From an uncultured Blautia sp. (GTDB lineage Bacteria; Bacillota; Clostridia; Lachnospirales; Lachnospiraceae), in contig URHH01000027.1 in NCBI GenBank assembly GCA_900547615.1, positions 1-27,575 on the forward strand: a stretch of DNA of 27,575 bases, read 5' to 3'. Below the pieces are notes generated by a model that saw only the letters and a list, made by a program, of their open reading frames with translations, did not search any database and was not told where the DNA came from. Positions 14,507 to 22,692 of this stretch are shown here, in pieces. The translations under genes were made by a program, and so were the position numbers. How positions within the stretch are numbered: the stretch's first letter is position 1; every line of letters begins with the position of its first letter.

Positions 14507-15202
14507 ATGGAAATTTTAAAAGTAGACAGGCTTTGCAAAACTTACGGAAAAGGGAGTGCCTTAGTAGAAGCTGTAAAAAATGCTTCTTTTTCTCTGGAAA
14601 AGGGAGAATTTGCGGCTGTTGTAGGAGAGTCCGGTTCCGGAAAAAGCACGCTTTTAAACTGCATCGGCGGGCTGGATATGCCTGACTCAGGGAATATTTA
14701 TCTGGACGGAGAAAATTTATTTCAGATGAAGGAAAATGAGAGGACGATTTTTCGAAGAAGAAATATCGGGTTTGTTTTTCAGTCTTTTCATCTGATCCGT
14801 GAATTAGATGTGGAGAATAATATTATTTTTCCTCTTCTTCTCGATAATAAGAAGGCGGATCAGGCGGAAGTGGAAGAAATTCTGGAAATCCTGGGTTTGC
14901 AGGAGAGGCGTCATGCGCTTCCGGGGCAGCTTTCCGGAGGGCAGCAGCAGAGAGTGGCAATCGGAAGAGCCCTGATCACAAAACCGATGCTGATTCTGGC
15001 AGATGAGCCTACGGGAAATCTTGACAGGAAGAACAGCAGGGACGTTATGGATCTTTTGCTTCAGGCGTCAAGACGTTACGGACAGACAATTCTCATGATC
15101 ACGCATAACACAGCCCTTGCCGCTTGTGCAGACAGGGTCCTGGAGGTTTCGGACGGCGTGCTTCGCGACCTGGGAGGTGTGGCAAATGAAAAACTATCTT
15201 GA
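14507..15202 (+). CDS. ABC transporter ATP-binding protein (MacB/LolD/FtsE type)
   Basis: Energises the permease encoded next. All nucleotide-binding elements are present in 231 aa: Walker A GESGSGKST at residues 40-48, Q-loop FVFQSFHL near 89-96, signature LSGGQ at 142-146, Walker B MLILADEPTGNLD at 161-173 and the switch His in MITHN. The short length and the VFQSFHLI/DEPTGNLD wording are typical of MacB-like exporters and antimicrobial-peptide resistance or sensing modules. ACAGGAGGTGA gives an optimal start. The gene end overlaps the permease start by 17 bases. A separate promoter with an operator at 14416 is likely. Confidence 0.95.
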   Translation: MEILKVDRLCKTYGKGSALVEAVKNASFSLEKGEFAAVVGESGSGKSTLLNCIGGLDMPDSGNIYLDGENLFQMKENERTIFRRRNIGFVFQSFHLIRELDVENNIIFPLLLDNKKADQAEVEEILEILGLQERRHALPGQLSGGQQQRVAIGRALITKPMLILADEPTGNLDRKNSRDVMDLLLQASRRYGQTILMITHNTALAACADRVLEVSDGVLRDLGGVANEKLS

Positions 15203-17216
15203 GCTTGTGAAGGTTTCTGCGAAGGTACGAAAAAAACAGAGCTTTATGACACGTTTCTGTATTTTCCTGTCTGTATTCCTTGTGTCTGTGATTTTCGGAA
15301 TGGCAGATATGGAGGTGCGAAACGAAAAACAGCAGGCGATTCAATCGGACGGAGCCTGGCACGCATGTTTCCGGGGACTTACAGATGAGGAGGCTTCACT
15401 TATTTCAAAGCGTCCCGATGTAAAGAAGACCGCCGCTTACGCAGTGACAAATTATAAGCTGGACAAGGACTATTTTGTGGAGGGAAAGAAAAGCGTCATA
15501 TGTGGGTTTGACAGAGGATTTATGGATTTATATCCTGCCATTGAGATAAAAGAAGGACATTTTCCGGAAAAACCGGATGAGGCGGTCGTTTCAGAAAACA
15601 TGAAGGAGCAGCTTCGTTTAAAAACGGGGGATAAGATAACATTAAGGACGCCGGAAGGAGGTCTGGAATATACGGTTTCCGGGATCACAGGAGATACTTC
15701 CATGATCATGAAATGGGACGTTTTTGGGATTTTCCTGAATACGGAGGGGTATCGTGCTTCTTTTATGAAGGAAACAGAAACAAAAGATATGGAATATTAC
15801 GTCCAGTTTCAGTCTTTTGTAAATATTCAGAAAAGTATAAAAAATATATGCGAAAGCTTTTCTCTGCCGGAAAACAGAGTCGGTGAAAATGTGAAGCTTC
15901 TGGGGCTTATGCTGCAGAGCGACGATACATATATGCTGCAGTTATATATTTCAGCGGTTGTTCTGGCGGCGCTTGTATCGGCGGCAGGAATTTTTATGAT
16001 CACGGGCAGTCTGAACAGCAGCGTAGCAAGGCAGACAGAATTTTTCGGTATGCTGCGCTGTCTTGGGGCAACGGGGAAACAGGTGAGAAAATTTGTGAGA
16101 AGAGAGGCGTTAAACTGGTGCAGGACAGCCATTCCGGCAGGACTTCTTTTTGCCTCTTTTGTAATATGGGGTATCTGTGCGCTGCTTCGTTTTTTAAGTC
16201 CCGGTTACTTTAAGGAAATGCCGGTGTTTGCGATCAGCTTTCCGGGGCTTCTTGCGGGAGCTGCGATTGGGCTTTTGACAGTTCTTTTAAGCGCTTATGC
16301 TCCGGCAAAGCGGGCATCGGAAGTTTCTCCTCTTACTGCAGTTTCTGGAAACGCAGGCACTGTAAATGAGATAAAAAAGCCGGCTGGAAAAGGGTGCTTT
16401 CCTGTGGAAATCTCCCTTGGAATCCATCATGCAAAGGGAAGCCGGAAAAATCTGTTTCTTATGACCGTTTCTTTTGGATTCAGCATTGTTCTTTTTCTTG
16501 CTTTCGGAACAACGGTAGATTTTATGAATCATGCCATCAGGCCCCTTCAGCCGGACGCGCCGGATATTTCTGTTTTCGGGGAAAATAATACCCCGTCTCT
16601 TCCGAAAGAGCTTGCGGGCATCGTAAGAGAAATTCCGGGAGTGAAAAACGTTTCCGGAGAGGGAATGGAAGAGGGCAAATATACAGTTTTGAATATACAG
16701 CTTGAGAAAAAGGCTTCGAATGAGACGGTGGAAAAGATAAGAGAGGCAGCAGGGGAAAAGGTGCTGTTTTCGGATAAAAGAATGTCAAATGAGGAAGCGA
16801 AGGGCGCGTATTATTCCTTTGCTGTTCTTGTATATGGATTTCTTGTTGTGATCAGTCTGATCGCTGTTTTTCATATCATAAACAGCATCAGTATGAGCGC
16901 CGCGTCGAGAATGCGGCAGTTTGGGGCAATGAGAGCCATCGGAATGTCGGACAGACAGGCAGTGCGCATGGTAGCAGCGGAAGCTGCCACCTATGGCGTC
17001 TGCGGCATTGCGGCTGGTCTGCTTGGCGGGATTCCCGTACATAAATTTCTTTTTGAAACGCTCATCACTTCAAAATGGGGCGATTCCTGGGAATTTCCGT
17101 TTGTACAGACCGGAATTATCGCAGCTGTTCTGATTGTTTCTGTTGCGCTGGCTGTGGCAGGTCCGGCAGGAAGAATCCGGAAGATGTCAATAACTGACAC
17201 TATTGGAAGTCTGTAA
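15186..17216 (+). CDS. FtsX-type ABC transporter permease, duplicated (eight membrane helices)
   Basis: A 676-aa membrane protein. TM1 lies near residues 20-40, followed by a large outside domain of roughly 200 residues and three helices ending APAKRASEVSPLTAV. A second FtsX half follows: a helix at NLFLMTVSFGFSIVLFLAF, a shorter outside domain of about 100 residues, then three helices with the ASRMRQFGAMRAIG coupling motif. This two-half plan differs from BceB (ten helices with a single loop after helix VII) and matches other MacB/FtsX-like permeases paired with two-component systems in Clostridia. ATG 15186 follows GGGAGGTG; an in-frame start at 15117 lies inside the ATPase gene. The substrate is unknown. 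A peptide or lipid-linked substrate is likely. Confidence 0.9.
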   Translation: MKNYLELVKVSAKVRKKQSFMTRFCIFLSVFLVSVIFGMADMEVRNEKQQAIQSDGAWHACFRGLTDEEASLISKRPDVKKTAAYAVTNYKLDKDYFVEGKKSVICGFDRGFMDLYPAIEIKEGHFPEKPDEAVVSENMKEQLRLKTGDKITLRTPEGGLEYTVSGITGDTSMIMKWDVFGIFLNTEGYRASFMKETETKDMEYYVQFQSFVNIQKSIKNICESFSLPENRVGENVKLLGLMLQSDDTYMLQLYISAVVLAALVSAAGIFMITGSLNSSVARQTEFFGMLRCLGATGKQVRKFVRREALNWCRTAIPAGLLFASFVIWGICALLRFLSPGYFKEMPVFAISFPGLLAGAAIGLLTVLLSAYAPAKRASEVSPLTAVSGNAGTVNEIKKPAGKGCFPVEISLGIHHAKGSRKNLFLMTVSFGFSIVLFLAFGTTVDFMNHAIRPLQPDAPDISVFGENNTPSLPKELAGIVREIPGVKNVSGEGMEEGKYTVLNIQLEKKASNETVEKIREAAGEKVLFSDKRMSNEEAKGAYYSFAVLVYGFLVVISLIAVFHIINSISMSAASRMRQFGAMRAIGMSDRQAVRMVAAEAATYGVCGIAAGLLGGIPVHKFLFETLITSKWGDSWEFPFVQTGIIAAVLIVSVALAVAGPAGRIRKMSITDTIGSL

Positions 17217-17227
17217 TCAACAGATAG

Positions 17228-18664
17228 TTAATATTCTTCCTCCGTATCCTCCCCGGAGCTGTCCTCCGGGGAGTTTTCTTCTTCTGCCTGCTGCGCTTCG
17301 TAGAGAGCGCCGTAATACTGGTCTGCTGTTATGGATTCTGTGTCTTCTACATAATTGCCGTTTTTGTCAACCATGCTTCCGTCCCAGTCAAAGGAAACTT
17401 CCAGAAGGTTTGTTCCGGTGGACGGCGTTACATTCATGGACATGATCTTATTATATGTTTCTTTTAAGCTTTCTACAGTAAATTCCTCTTCTATGTAATT
17501 ATGAACGCCGTGCTCGGCTGCCAGCTCGTCTGTGTAGTCGGAAAGCATATACGGGCAAAATTCACCGGCTTCACTGTTATAGTGCATAACAAGAGGCTCT
17601 ATTTCAGGATTTAAAATTCTTACAGTGGATTCTCCGTTTAAAACAGATTTTTCTATGGTAAATTTTCCCATTCCGCCAAGAAGCTCAGGAAGCTGCTGCT
17701 GAGTGGAAACGAAGTTTCCAAGAGAATAGAAAATTACCATTTCATTGCCCTTGTCGTCTGTCATAATGCCGTATGGCTGAAGGACGTGGGGATGCCCTCC
17801 GATCACTACGTCTACGCCCTGCTGAAGAAGAAAAGCTGCCCACTGTTTTTGATATTCATTAGGCATGGTTTCATCTTCCGTACCCCAGTGCGCCACAAAA
17901 ATAATGCAGTCAGAGACTTCCTTTGCTTTCTGAATGGAGGCGGCAACCTTTGCTTTATCGAAAATGTCGATCATGTATTCTTTGCCCTCTCCTGCGCCGG
18001 AGTTGTTTGTTCCGTATGTATAGTCGAGAAAGGCAATTTTAATCCCGTTTACTTCCCGGACTTTTACAGAAGCGGCATCTTCTTCTGTCTCATGGATACC
18101 AAGCAGGGTAATGTCGGGATAATTGGTACGCCAGAATTCAAAGGTCTGCGCCATATAGTCATAGCCGTAGTCGTCAATATGATTTGTGGCGGATTCCACT
18201 ACGTCAAAGCCTGCCTTTATAATAGCGTCTCCCACTTCTGTAGGCGTTGCAAAAGAAGGATAGGAGCTTACGGCATCGTGATCTGTTGTAAAAACGGTTT
18301 CCTGGTCGATCATGGCAATGTCCGCGCTTTGGATTTCGTCCAGGACATTCTGATAAATGTGGTCATAGTTCCACTCGCCGGAATCGTTTTTTCCGGAGTC
18401 AATAAGGCTCTGATGATAAAGATTGTCTCCTACTGCAATGACGGAGGCTGTTGTGACAACTGGCGTTCTGGCTGCCTTTTCCGCTTTTTCTTTTTCAAGT
18501 TTTGCTTTTCTTTCCGCTTCGATTGCCGGTTTTTGTATTACCTGATAGTCCAGCTGGTGGAAAAACAGGCAAAGAACCGCAAGTACGGCGATGGAGCAGA
18601 TGAGACTGATCTTGGAGTTCATTCGCTCCTTAAAATTAAGGGGTATATTTTCATTTCGTTTCAT
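17228..18664 (-). CDS. CapA family protein (PGA_cap metallophosphatase-like)
   Basis: A 478-aa membrane-anchored protein. One N-terminal helix (SLICSIAVLAVLCLFFHQL) is followed by a Lys/Glu-rich stretch and an extracellular calcineurin-like PGA_cap domain. Motifs visible are ASVIAVGDNLYH, IDQETVF, VVESATNHIDDYG, IIFVAHWGTE, VDVVIGGHPHVLQP and IFYSLGNFV, covering the metal ligands of the fold. CapA/PgsA proteins take part in poly-gamma-glutamate export or attachment. Stand-alone copies without pgsBC, as here, are common in Lachnospiraceae and their substrate is unproven. The C terminus is a low-complexity acidic tail whose DNA doubles as a terminator for the opposite strand. AGAGGA lies eight bases before the ATG. 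Confidence 0.9.
   Translation of the reverse strand: MKRNENIPLNFKERMNSKISLICSIAVLAVLCLFFHQLDYQVIQKPAIEAERKAKLEKEKAEKAARTPVVTTASVIAVGDNLYHQSLIDSGKNDSGEWNYDHIYQNVLDEIQSADIAMIDQETVFTTDHDAVSSYPSFATPTEVGDAIIKAGFDVVESATNHIDDYGYDYMAQTFEFWRTNYPDITLLGIHETEEDAASVKVREVNGIKIAFLDYTYGTNNSGAGEGKEYMIDIFDKAKVAASIQKAKEVSDCIIFVAHWGTEDETMPNEYQKQWAAFLLQQGVDVVIGGHPHVLQPYGIMTDDKGNEMVIFYSLGNFVSTQQQLPELLGGMGKFTIEKSVLNGESTVRILNPEIEPLVMHYNSEAGEFCPYMLSDYTDELAAEHGVHNYIEEEFTVESLKETYNKIMSMNVTPSTGTNLLEVSFDWDGSMVDKNGNYVEDTESITADQYYGALYEAQQAEEENSPEDSSGEDTEEEY
17249..17283 (+). terminator. Terminator of the ABC operon, embedded in the end of the CapA gene
   Basis: CTCCCCGGAG (17249-17258), a 5-base loop, CTCCGGGGAG (17264-17273), then TTTTCTTCTTC. 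It reads as a strong plus-strand terminator while encoding the SPEDSSGED tail of the convergent gene on minus. Confidence 0.8.
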
Positions 18665-18721
18665 GGGAACGTCCTCTGTATTTTCAATGATTTATCAGGT
18701 ATCTTTGTACCTGTGTCTTTC

Positions 18722-18730
18722 ATTATAGCA
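18722..18730 (-). promoter_or_regulatory. Promoter of the CapA gene (extended -10)
   Basis: On the minus strand TGCTATAAT (18730 to 18722) is a perfect extended -10. No clear -35 is seen. CAGGTA/TACCTG follows in the leader. Confidence 0.5.
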
Positions 18731-18751
18731 AATTCAGGAAGGCAAATAAAG

Positions 18752-20512
18752 TTATTTTATATACTTTTCAAGAACAGGGAAGGGAACGGCGCCGATTTCC
18801 AGAACTTTCTTATGAAATTCCTTCAGAGAAAAATTTTCTCCGAGTCTTTTTTCTTCTGCTTTTCGAAGATCAAGGAAATTTAAGTATCCCCAGTAATATT
18901 TCAGGTAGTTTGCAGGGGTTTCCACAACGTATTGATAAACCTCCGCTGCTGTTTTTGGAGAAATGCCGAAAACACGCAGGAAGGAAGCTGCCTGTTCCTG
19001 ACTCCATCCATAATAGTGAATGCCGATGTCCATAAGGCAGCAGATATTTAAGTTTACGCTTCGGTTCAGCCACGCCAGCGTCCCAATATCTTTCGCTGCT
19101 TCGTCCTCTATGAGAGAGGCGCTGTAGCTGTATGCGAAAGGCTCTACATACGTTGCCCAGCCTTCTATGTAACCGCCGGATTCGATAAGGCTTCGAATTG
19201 GATTTTTATTTTCCTCCGCGAAAAACATAGTCTGGTAAAGATGCCCCGGGAAGCCTTCGTGAGAAAGTGTGGTAAACAGATCAAGCCGCTGACTGTTGCC
19301 TGCATTGTTGATGTAAATGACATTGGGGCTTTTTGTATCAACAGGAGGTGTGAGGTAAAAGGCAGGGCTTAAATATTCTTCGAGAGATTTATGGACGTAG
19401 CGTATTTCGTAGGAAATGTCCGGAAGCTCCGGAAAATCTTTTTGAATCTGCCCCTGAAGGTTTTCCATCATTTCCTGCGGTTTCATATCCGGGAAAATAT
19501 TATTTTCCATAAATTTTGAGGCAAGGGAAGGCTGTTCCTTTAACATGAGCTGAATGGTCTTTGTATCGCTTAAAAGCTGCTCTGTAAGGCGCTGTCTGAT
19601 TTTTTCCACAGGCACGTAAGTTCCGACCTGGCTTTTCAGGAGATAAGTATAGTAGTCCTGACCTCCGGGAAAATGGGCAAGTCCCTGAGAATTTTTTCCG
19701 GTTCCTTTTAATTCCTGAAGTCTCTGGATCAGTTTTTCATAGGCGGGGATCACGCATTCCAGAATGATTTTTTTATGGGCGGCTTTTAATTTTTCCTGAT
19801 CTTTTTCTGAGAATTTTCCGTATTGTGCAAGCTTTGTGTCAAAAATTTCCAGCATATAGTTGGAGTCGGGATTTTTGATGAAGGATTCACACTGGCTGCA
19901 GATTCGCTCCAGAGTGGCATCACTCATAAAATATCCTGCTTCTGATTTTTTTCTCTGAAAAGAGAGAATACTTTCAAAGTAGGGTTCTATGCTGGAGAGA
20001 AGGTTCAGATAGTCCGATACGTCCCGGTCTTCATAAAAAGCGTATTCTGCGAGAAGGACAGGGAGCTGTGCCTGAATGCCGAGGCTCGGAGAGAGCATTT
20101 CTTCCAGAAGATAATTGTCTCCAAGAGAAGCCTGTGTGTGAAAGTAGAGAAGGAGCATATCGAGAGTGATCTGGTTTTCCCGGGAAAGTCTGGAATAAGC
20201 GAAGCTTCGGAGAGTATCCTCATATTCCCGGCAGAGGGCGTACGTTTTTTCCATATCTGTATTTACAGTGCCAAGTGTTGGCTTAGGGCGTTTCAAACCT
20301 GCTTTTTCCGGGTGAGCGACAGAGTAGTGGAAGGTAAGGGCGCTGCCGGAAACTTCTTTTTCAAAAAGCTCTTCTGTAAATTTTTCAAACCGGGCGTTTT
20401 CTGAGAATACATGATTGGAAAAATAACCGATACTGATACCGGACAGGAGCGTAAAACAAAGAAGCAGAACAACCCGGAGAGTTTTTCGCGATCTGGAGAT
20501 TTTAAAAGGCAT
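18752..20512 (-). CDS. DUF885 family membrane-anchored or secreted peptidase
   Basis: A 586-aa protein with an N-terminal signal/anchor helix (residues 13-31) and a large helical extracytoplasmic domain. The DUF885 signature HEGFPGHLYQ (His418, Glu419, His424) and the IEGWATYVE element with Glu450 match the zinc site of these M3-like, thermolysin-unrelated carboxypeptidase-type enzymes. The family consensus is HEAxPGHHxQ; the second His of the HH pair is Leu here. The substrate is unknown; peptides released from the wall or taken from the medium are likely. AGGA lies close to the ATG (four bases), a rather tight spacing. Its promoter overlaps that of the divergent trxB. Confidence 0.88.
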   Translation of the reverse strand: MPFKISRSRKTLRVVLLLCFTLLSGISIGYFSNHVFSENARFEKFTEELFEKEVSGSALTFHYSVAHPEKAGLKRPKPTLGTVNTDMEKTYALCREYEDTLRSFAYSRLSRENQITLDMLLLYFHTQASLGDNYLLEEMLSPSLGIQAQLPVLLAEYAFYEDRDVSDYLNLLSSIEPYFESILSFQRKKSEAGYFMSDATLERICSQCESFIKNPDSNYMLEIFDTKLAQYGKFSEKDQEKLKAAHKKIILECVIPAYEKLIQRLQELKGTGKNSQGLAHFPGGQDYYTYLLKSQVGTYVPVEKIRQRLTEQLLSDTKTIQLMLKEQPSLASKFMENNIFPDMKPQEMMENLQGQIQKDFPELPDISYEIRYVHKSLEEYLSPAFYLTPPVDTKSPNVIYINNAGNSQRLDLFTTLSHEGFPGHLYQTMFFAEENKNPIRSLIESGGYIEGWATYVEPFAYSYSASLIEDEAAKDIGTLAWLNRSVNLNICCLMDIGIHYYGWSQEQAASFLRVFGISPKTAAEVYQYVVETPANYLKYYWGYLNFLDLRKAEEKRLGENFSLKEFHKKVLEIGAVPFPVLEKYIK

Positions 20513-20548
20513 ACAATCCTCGCAAAAATTTCTGTTTTTACTATCTTA

Positions 20549-20601
20549 TTGGAAAAAACAGGATTATATGTTATGATTGATACAGGACAATTAAAGTCCT
20601 G
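20549..20601. promoter_or_regulatory. Overlapping divergent promoters of trxB and the DUF885 gene, with hairpin
   Basis: Plus strand: TTGGAA (20549-20554), 17 bases, TATGAT (20572-20577). Minus strand: TTGTCC (20590-20585), 16 bases, TATAAT (20568-20563). The inverted repeat CAGGAC/GTCCTG (20583-20588, 20596-20601) lies at the trxB transcript start and spans the minus-strand -35, so it could act as an operator. Confidence 0.6.
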
Positions 20602-20635
20602 ATTGTAGTAGGAGAGATAAAAGGAGTGAAATACA

Positions 20636-21556
20636 ATGACAGAAATATATGATCTTGTAATTATCGGAGCCGGACCGGCAGGAGTGAGCGCCGCAATTTA
20701 TGCGTCAAGAGCCATGCTCAATACGGTATGGGTGGATAATAAGTGTATGCCGGGAGGACAGATTACAGATACTTACGAGGTAGATAATTATCCTGGTATG
20801 CCGGGGGTGACGGGAATGGGTCTGGGAGAGGCGTTTGGGGCTCATGCAGAAAAGCTTGGACTTTCTCCTGCCTGCGACGAGGTTCTTTCCATAGAAGATG
20901 CAGGAAAAGAAAAAATAGTCCGCACACGGAAAAATACGTACAGAACAAAGACAGTGATCCTTGCCCTTGGGACTTCCCACAGAAAGCTTGGGATTCCGGG
21001 AGAAGAAGAGCTTGGAGGCGCAGGCGTTTCCTACTGTGCCACATGTGACGGGGCATTTTTCCGGGGCAGGACAACCGTAGTGATCGGCGGAGGAAACGTT
21101 GCCTGCGAGGACGCGATTTTCCTGTCCAGAATGTGCGAAAAAGTATATCTTGTACACAGAAGAGATGAGCTTCGCGCAGATAAGATTCTTCAGGAGCGCC
21201 TTTTTGAATGTGAAAACGTAGAGCTTGTGTGGAACAGCGACCCTGTTGAGATTCAGGGAGAGGATATGGTAAAGGCTCTTCTTGTAAAAAATAAAGTATC
21301 AGGAGAGGAACGCCTCATTGAGACAGACGGCGTGTTCATTGCCGTCGGAACAATCCCCAATACATGGCTTGTGAAAGATCTGGTAGAGACAGACGACTAT
21401 GGCTATATTGTGGCAGGAGAGGAAGGAATTACAAGTGTGCCGGGGATTTTTGCTGCGGGAGATCTGCGGACAAAGGCGCTTCGGCAGGTGGTGACAGCGG
21501 TTTCTGACGGGGCAAACGCGGTGACTGCAGTGCAGGAGTATCTTCTCCGGATTTGA
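20636..21556 (+). CDS. trxB: Thioredoxin reductase (NADPH, FAD)
   Basis: Reduces thioredoxin with NADPH in the cytoplasm. The 306-aa protein has the FAD-binding GAGPAGVSAA at residues 11-20, the redox pair CATC (Cys134, Cys137), the NADPH-binding GGGNVA at 151-156 with the HRRDELRA segment near 174-181 that favours NADPH over NADH, and the second FAD element GIFAAGDLR. AAAAGGAGTGA precedes the ATG. It is not next to a thioredoxin gene. The stop TGA lies inside the -35 box of the next gene's promoter. Confidence 0.95.
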   Translation: MTEIYDLVIIGAGPAGVSAAIYASRAMLNTVWVDNKCMPGGQITDTYEVDNYPGMPGVTGMGLGEAFGAHAEKLGLSPACDEVLSIEDAGKEKIVRTRKNTYRTKTVILALGTSHRKLGIPGEEELGGAGVSYCATCDGAFFRGRTTVVIGGGNVACEDAIFLSRMCEKVYLVHRRDELRADKILQERLFECENVELVWNSDPVEIQGEDMVKALLVKNKVSGEERLIETDGVFIAVGTIPNTWLVKDLVETDDYGYIVAGEEGITSVPGIFAAGDLRTKALRQVVTAVSDGANAVTAVQEYLLRI

Positions 21557-21581
21557 CATGGCAGGGGTCTTGTGATATTAT
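21553..21581 (+). promoter_or_regulatory. Promoter of the NlpC/P60 gene
   Basis: TTGACA (21553-21558), 17 bases, TATTAT (21576-21581). The TGA stop of trxB (21554-21556) lies inside the -35 box. Confidence 0.8.
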
Positions 21582-21640
21582 ACACAAATGTGTCATGAAA
21601 TGTAATAAAGATGTAACAATTACGAGGAGTGTATTATATC

Positions 21641-22252
21641 ATGAGAAAAAAATTAACAGCGATGTTTTTAAGTTTTTGTATGGTTTCTGTTTTTGTGCCG
21701 CAGTCTATTCTGGCAGATGATGTTCTGGAATCAGGGGATCTGCTCACAGACGGCGAGGAAATCGGAGACGGAGCAGTGACTGAGCTTGCCGAGGAGCTGG
21801 TAAAAGGAACAGAGGAAGAAGTTCAAAAAGTGCAGGAGGAAAAAGTTGCTGCAGAAGAAGCTGCCAGAAAGGCAGAGGAGGAACGCGTTGCGAAGCGTCA
21901 GGAAATCGTAGATTATGCCCTCCAGTTTGAAGGCAATCCTTATGTGTACGGAGGAACAAGTCTCACAAACGGAGCGGACTGCTCCGGCTTCGTAATGTCT
22001 GTTTTCGCAAATTTCGGGTATGAACTTCCAAGAGTAGCTTCAAGCCAGTATATCGCCTCTCAGAAAAAGGATATAAGCGAGATAGAGACAGGAGACCTTG
22101 TTTTTTATGGAAATTCTCCGGAAGGAATTTATCATGTGGCTCTTTATATTGGCGATGGGAAAATTATCCATGCAAGTACAGCGGCAACAGGGATTAAGAT
22201 TTCTGATTATGATTACGAGCAGCCATATGGAATCGGTACCTACGTAGAATAA
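21641..22252 (+). CDS. Secreted NlpC/P60 cell-wall peptidase
   Basis: A 203-aa secreted protein. It has a signal peptide (MRKKLTAMFLSFCMVSVF, cleavage likely after SILA), an acidic and Glu/Ala-rich coiled linker (about residues 45-88), and a C-terminal NlpC/P60 domain. The catalytic triad is Cys114 (in ADCSGF), His165 (in IYHVALYIG) and His177 (in IIHAS). Such enzymes cut D-Glu-diamino-acid peptide bonds in peptidoglycan stems. No SH3 or LysM anchoring domain is present, so it may be released. ATG 21641 is preferred because it starts the signal peptide; an in-frame GTG at 21629 overlaps the GAGGAG ribosome site. No terminator follows directly. Confidence 0.92.
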   Translation: MRKKLTAMFLSFCMVSVFVPQSILADDVLESGDLLTDGEEIGDGAVTELAEELVKGTEEEVQKVQEEKVAAEEAARKAEEERVAKRQEIVDYALQFEGNPYVYGGTSLTNGADCSGFVMSVFANFGYELPRVASSQYIASQKKDISEIETGDLVFYGNSPEGIYHVALYIGDGKIIHASTAATGIKISDYDYEQPYGIGTYVE

Positions 22253-22356
22253 AAAAGGAGAATATTCTGACAGATAAAGGGGAAATTTATGCCGGAGTTT
22301 TTCAGATGTCAAAAAAGGAAGAAAAAATAGCAAATTGCACAAAGAATGTAGAAGGA

Positions 22357-22475
22357 TGTGGATTGTACAAATATAAGTACAAAAGTTTTCCACATATAGA
22401 ATGTCCCATAAACTGTGGAAAATCTAGTTATACACAAAATTATCCACATTATCCACATGGAAAGTATGTGGATTA
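22357..22475. repeat. Cluster of seven DnaA-box-like 9-mers in a gene-free stretch
   Basis: The 22253-22692 gap has no gene. It holds exact TTATNCACA boxes at 22428-22436, 22440-22448 and 22449-22457, the last two directly abutting. One-mismatch boxes lie at 22386-22394, 22414-22422 (reverse) and 22467-22475 (reverse), and a two-mismatch box at 22357-22365 (reverse). TTGTAC/GTACAA (22363-22368, 22377-22382) is an extra inverted repeat. An AT-rich run (about 22476-22560) follows. Confidence 0.7.
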
Positions 22476-22653
22476 GCAGATTTACATAAGAAGTTAATAA
22501 ACAAATGTTTTGTTAAAAAAGTATAAAATTATATAGAAACACAAAAAAATGTAAAAAAGGGTTGACTTTTTTGGAATCAGTCCTTCACATAAATTTAACA
22601 TAAAATGACAGAATATTGCATCGAATGACAGAGTAAAAAAGGCTCTGTTTTGC

Positions 22654-22690
22654 AAAAAAAGAAGCCTCTCACAGTGGAGAGACTTCTTTT
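22654..22690 (-). terminator. Terminator of the V-ATPase operon (probably two-way)
   Basis: On minus, GAAGTCTCTC (22686-22677) pairs with GAGAGGCTTC (22670-22661) with one G-U pair, followed by a run of seven T. On plus the same hairpin has one mismatch and is also followed by T. Confidence 0.88.
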
Positions 22691-22692
22691 TT

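Noticed and set aside
17786..18883. Long 365-codon plus-strand frame opposite the CapA gene
   Set aside because: It is antisense to a clear gene, rich in Cys and Phe as mirror frames are, and crosses into another gene without a ribosome site.
22289..22330. 13-codon frame after the NlpC/P60 gene with a GGGGAAA upstream
   Set aside because: Too short and lysine-rich to separate from chance.
22357..22475. Chromosomal origin of replication
   Set aside because: Despite good DnaA boxes, dnaA/dnaN are absent and surrounding genes converge on the site rather than diverge from it. Kept as a DnaA-box cluster instead.
22562..22593. Promoter starting with TTGACT
   Set aside because: No -10 sequence at a workable distance and no gene follows before the terminator.
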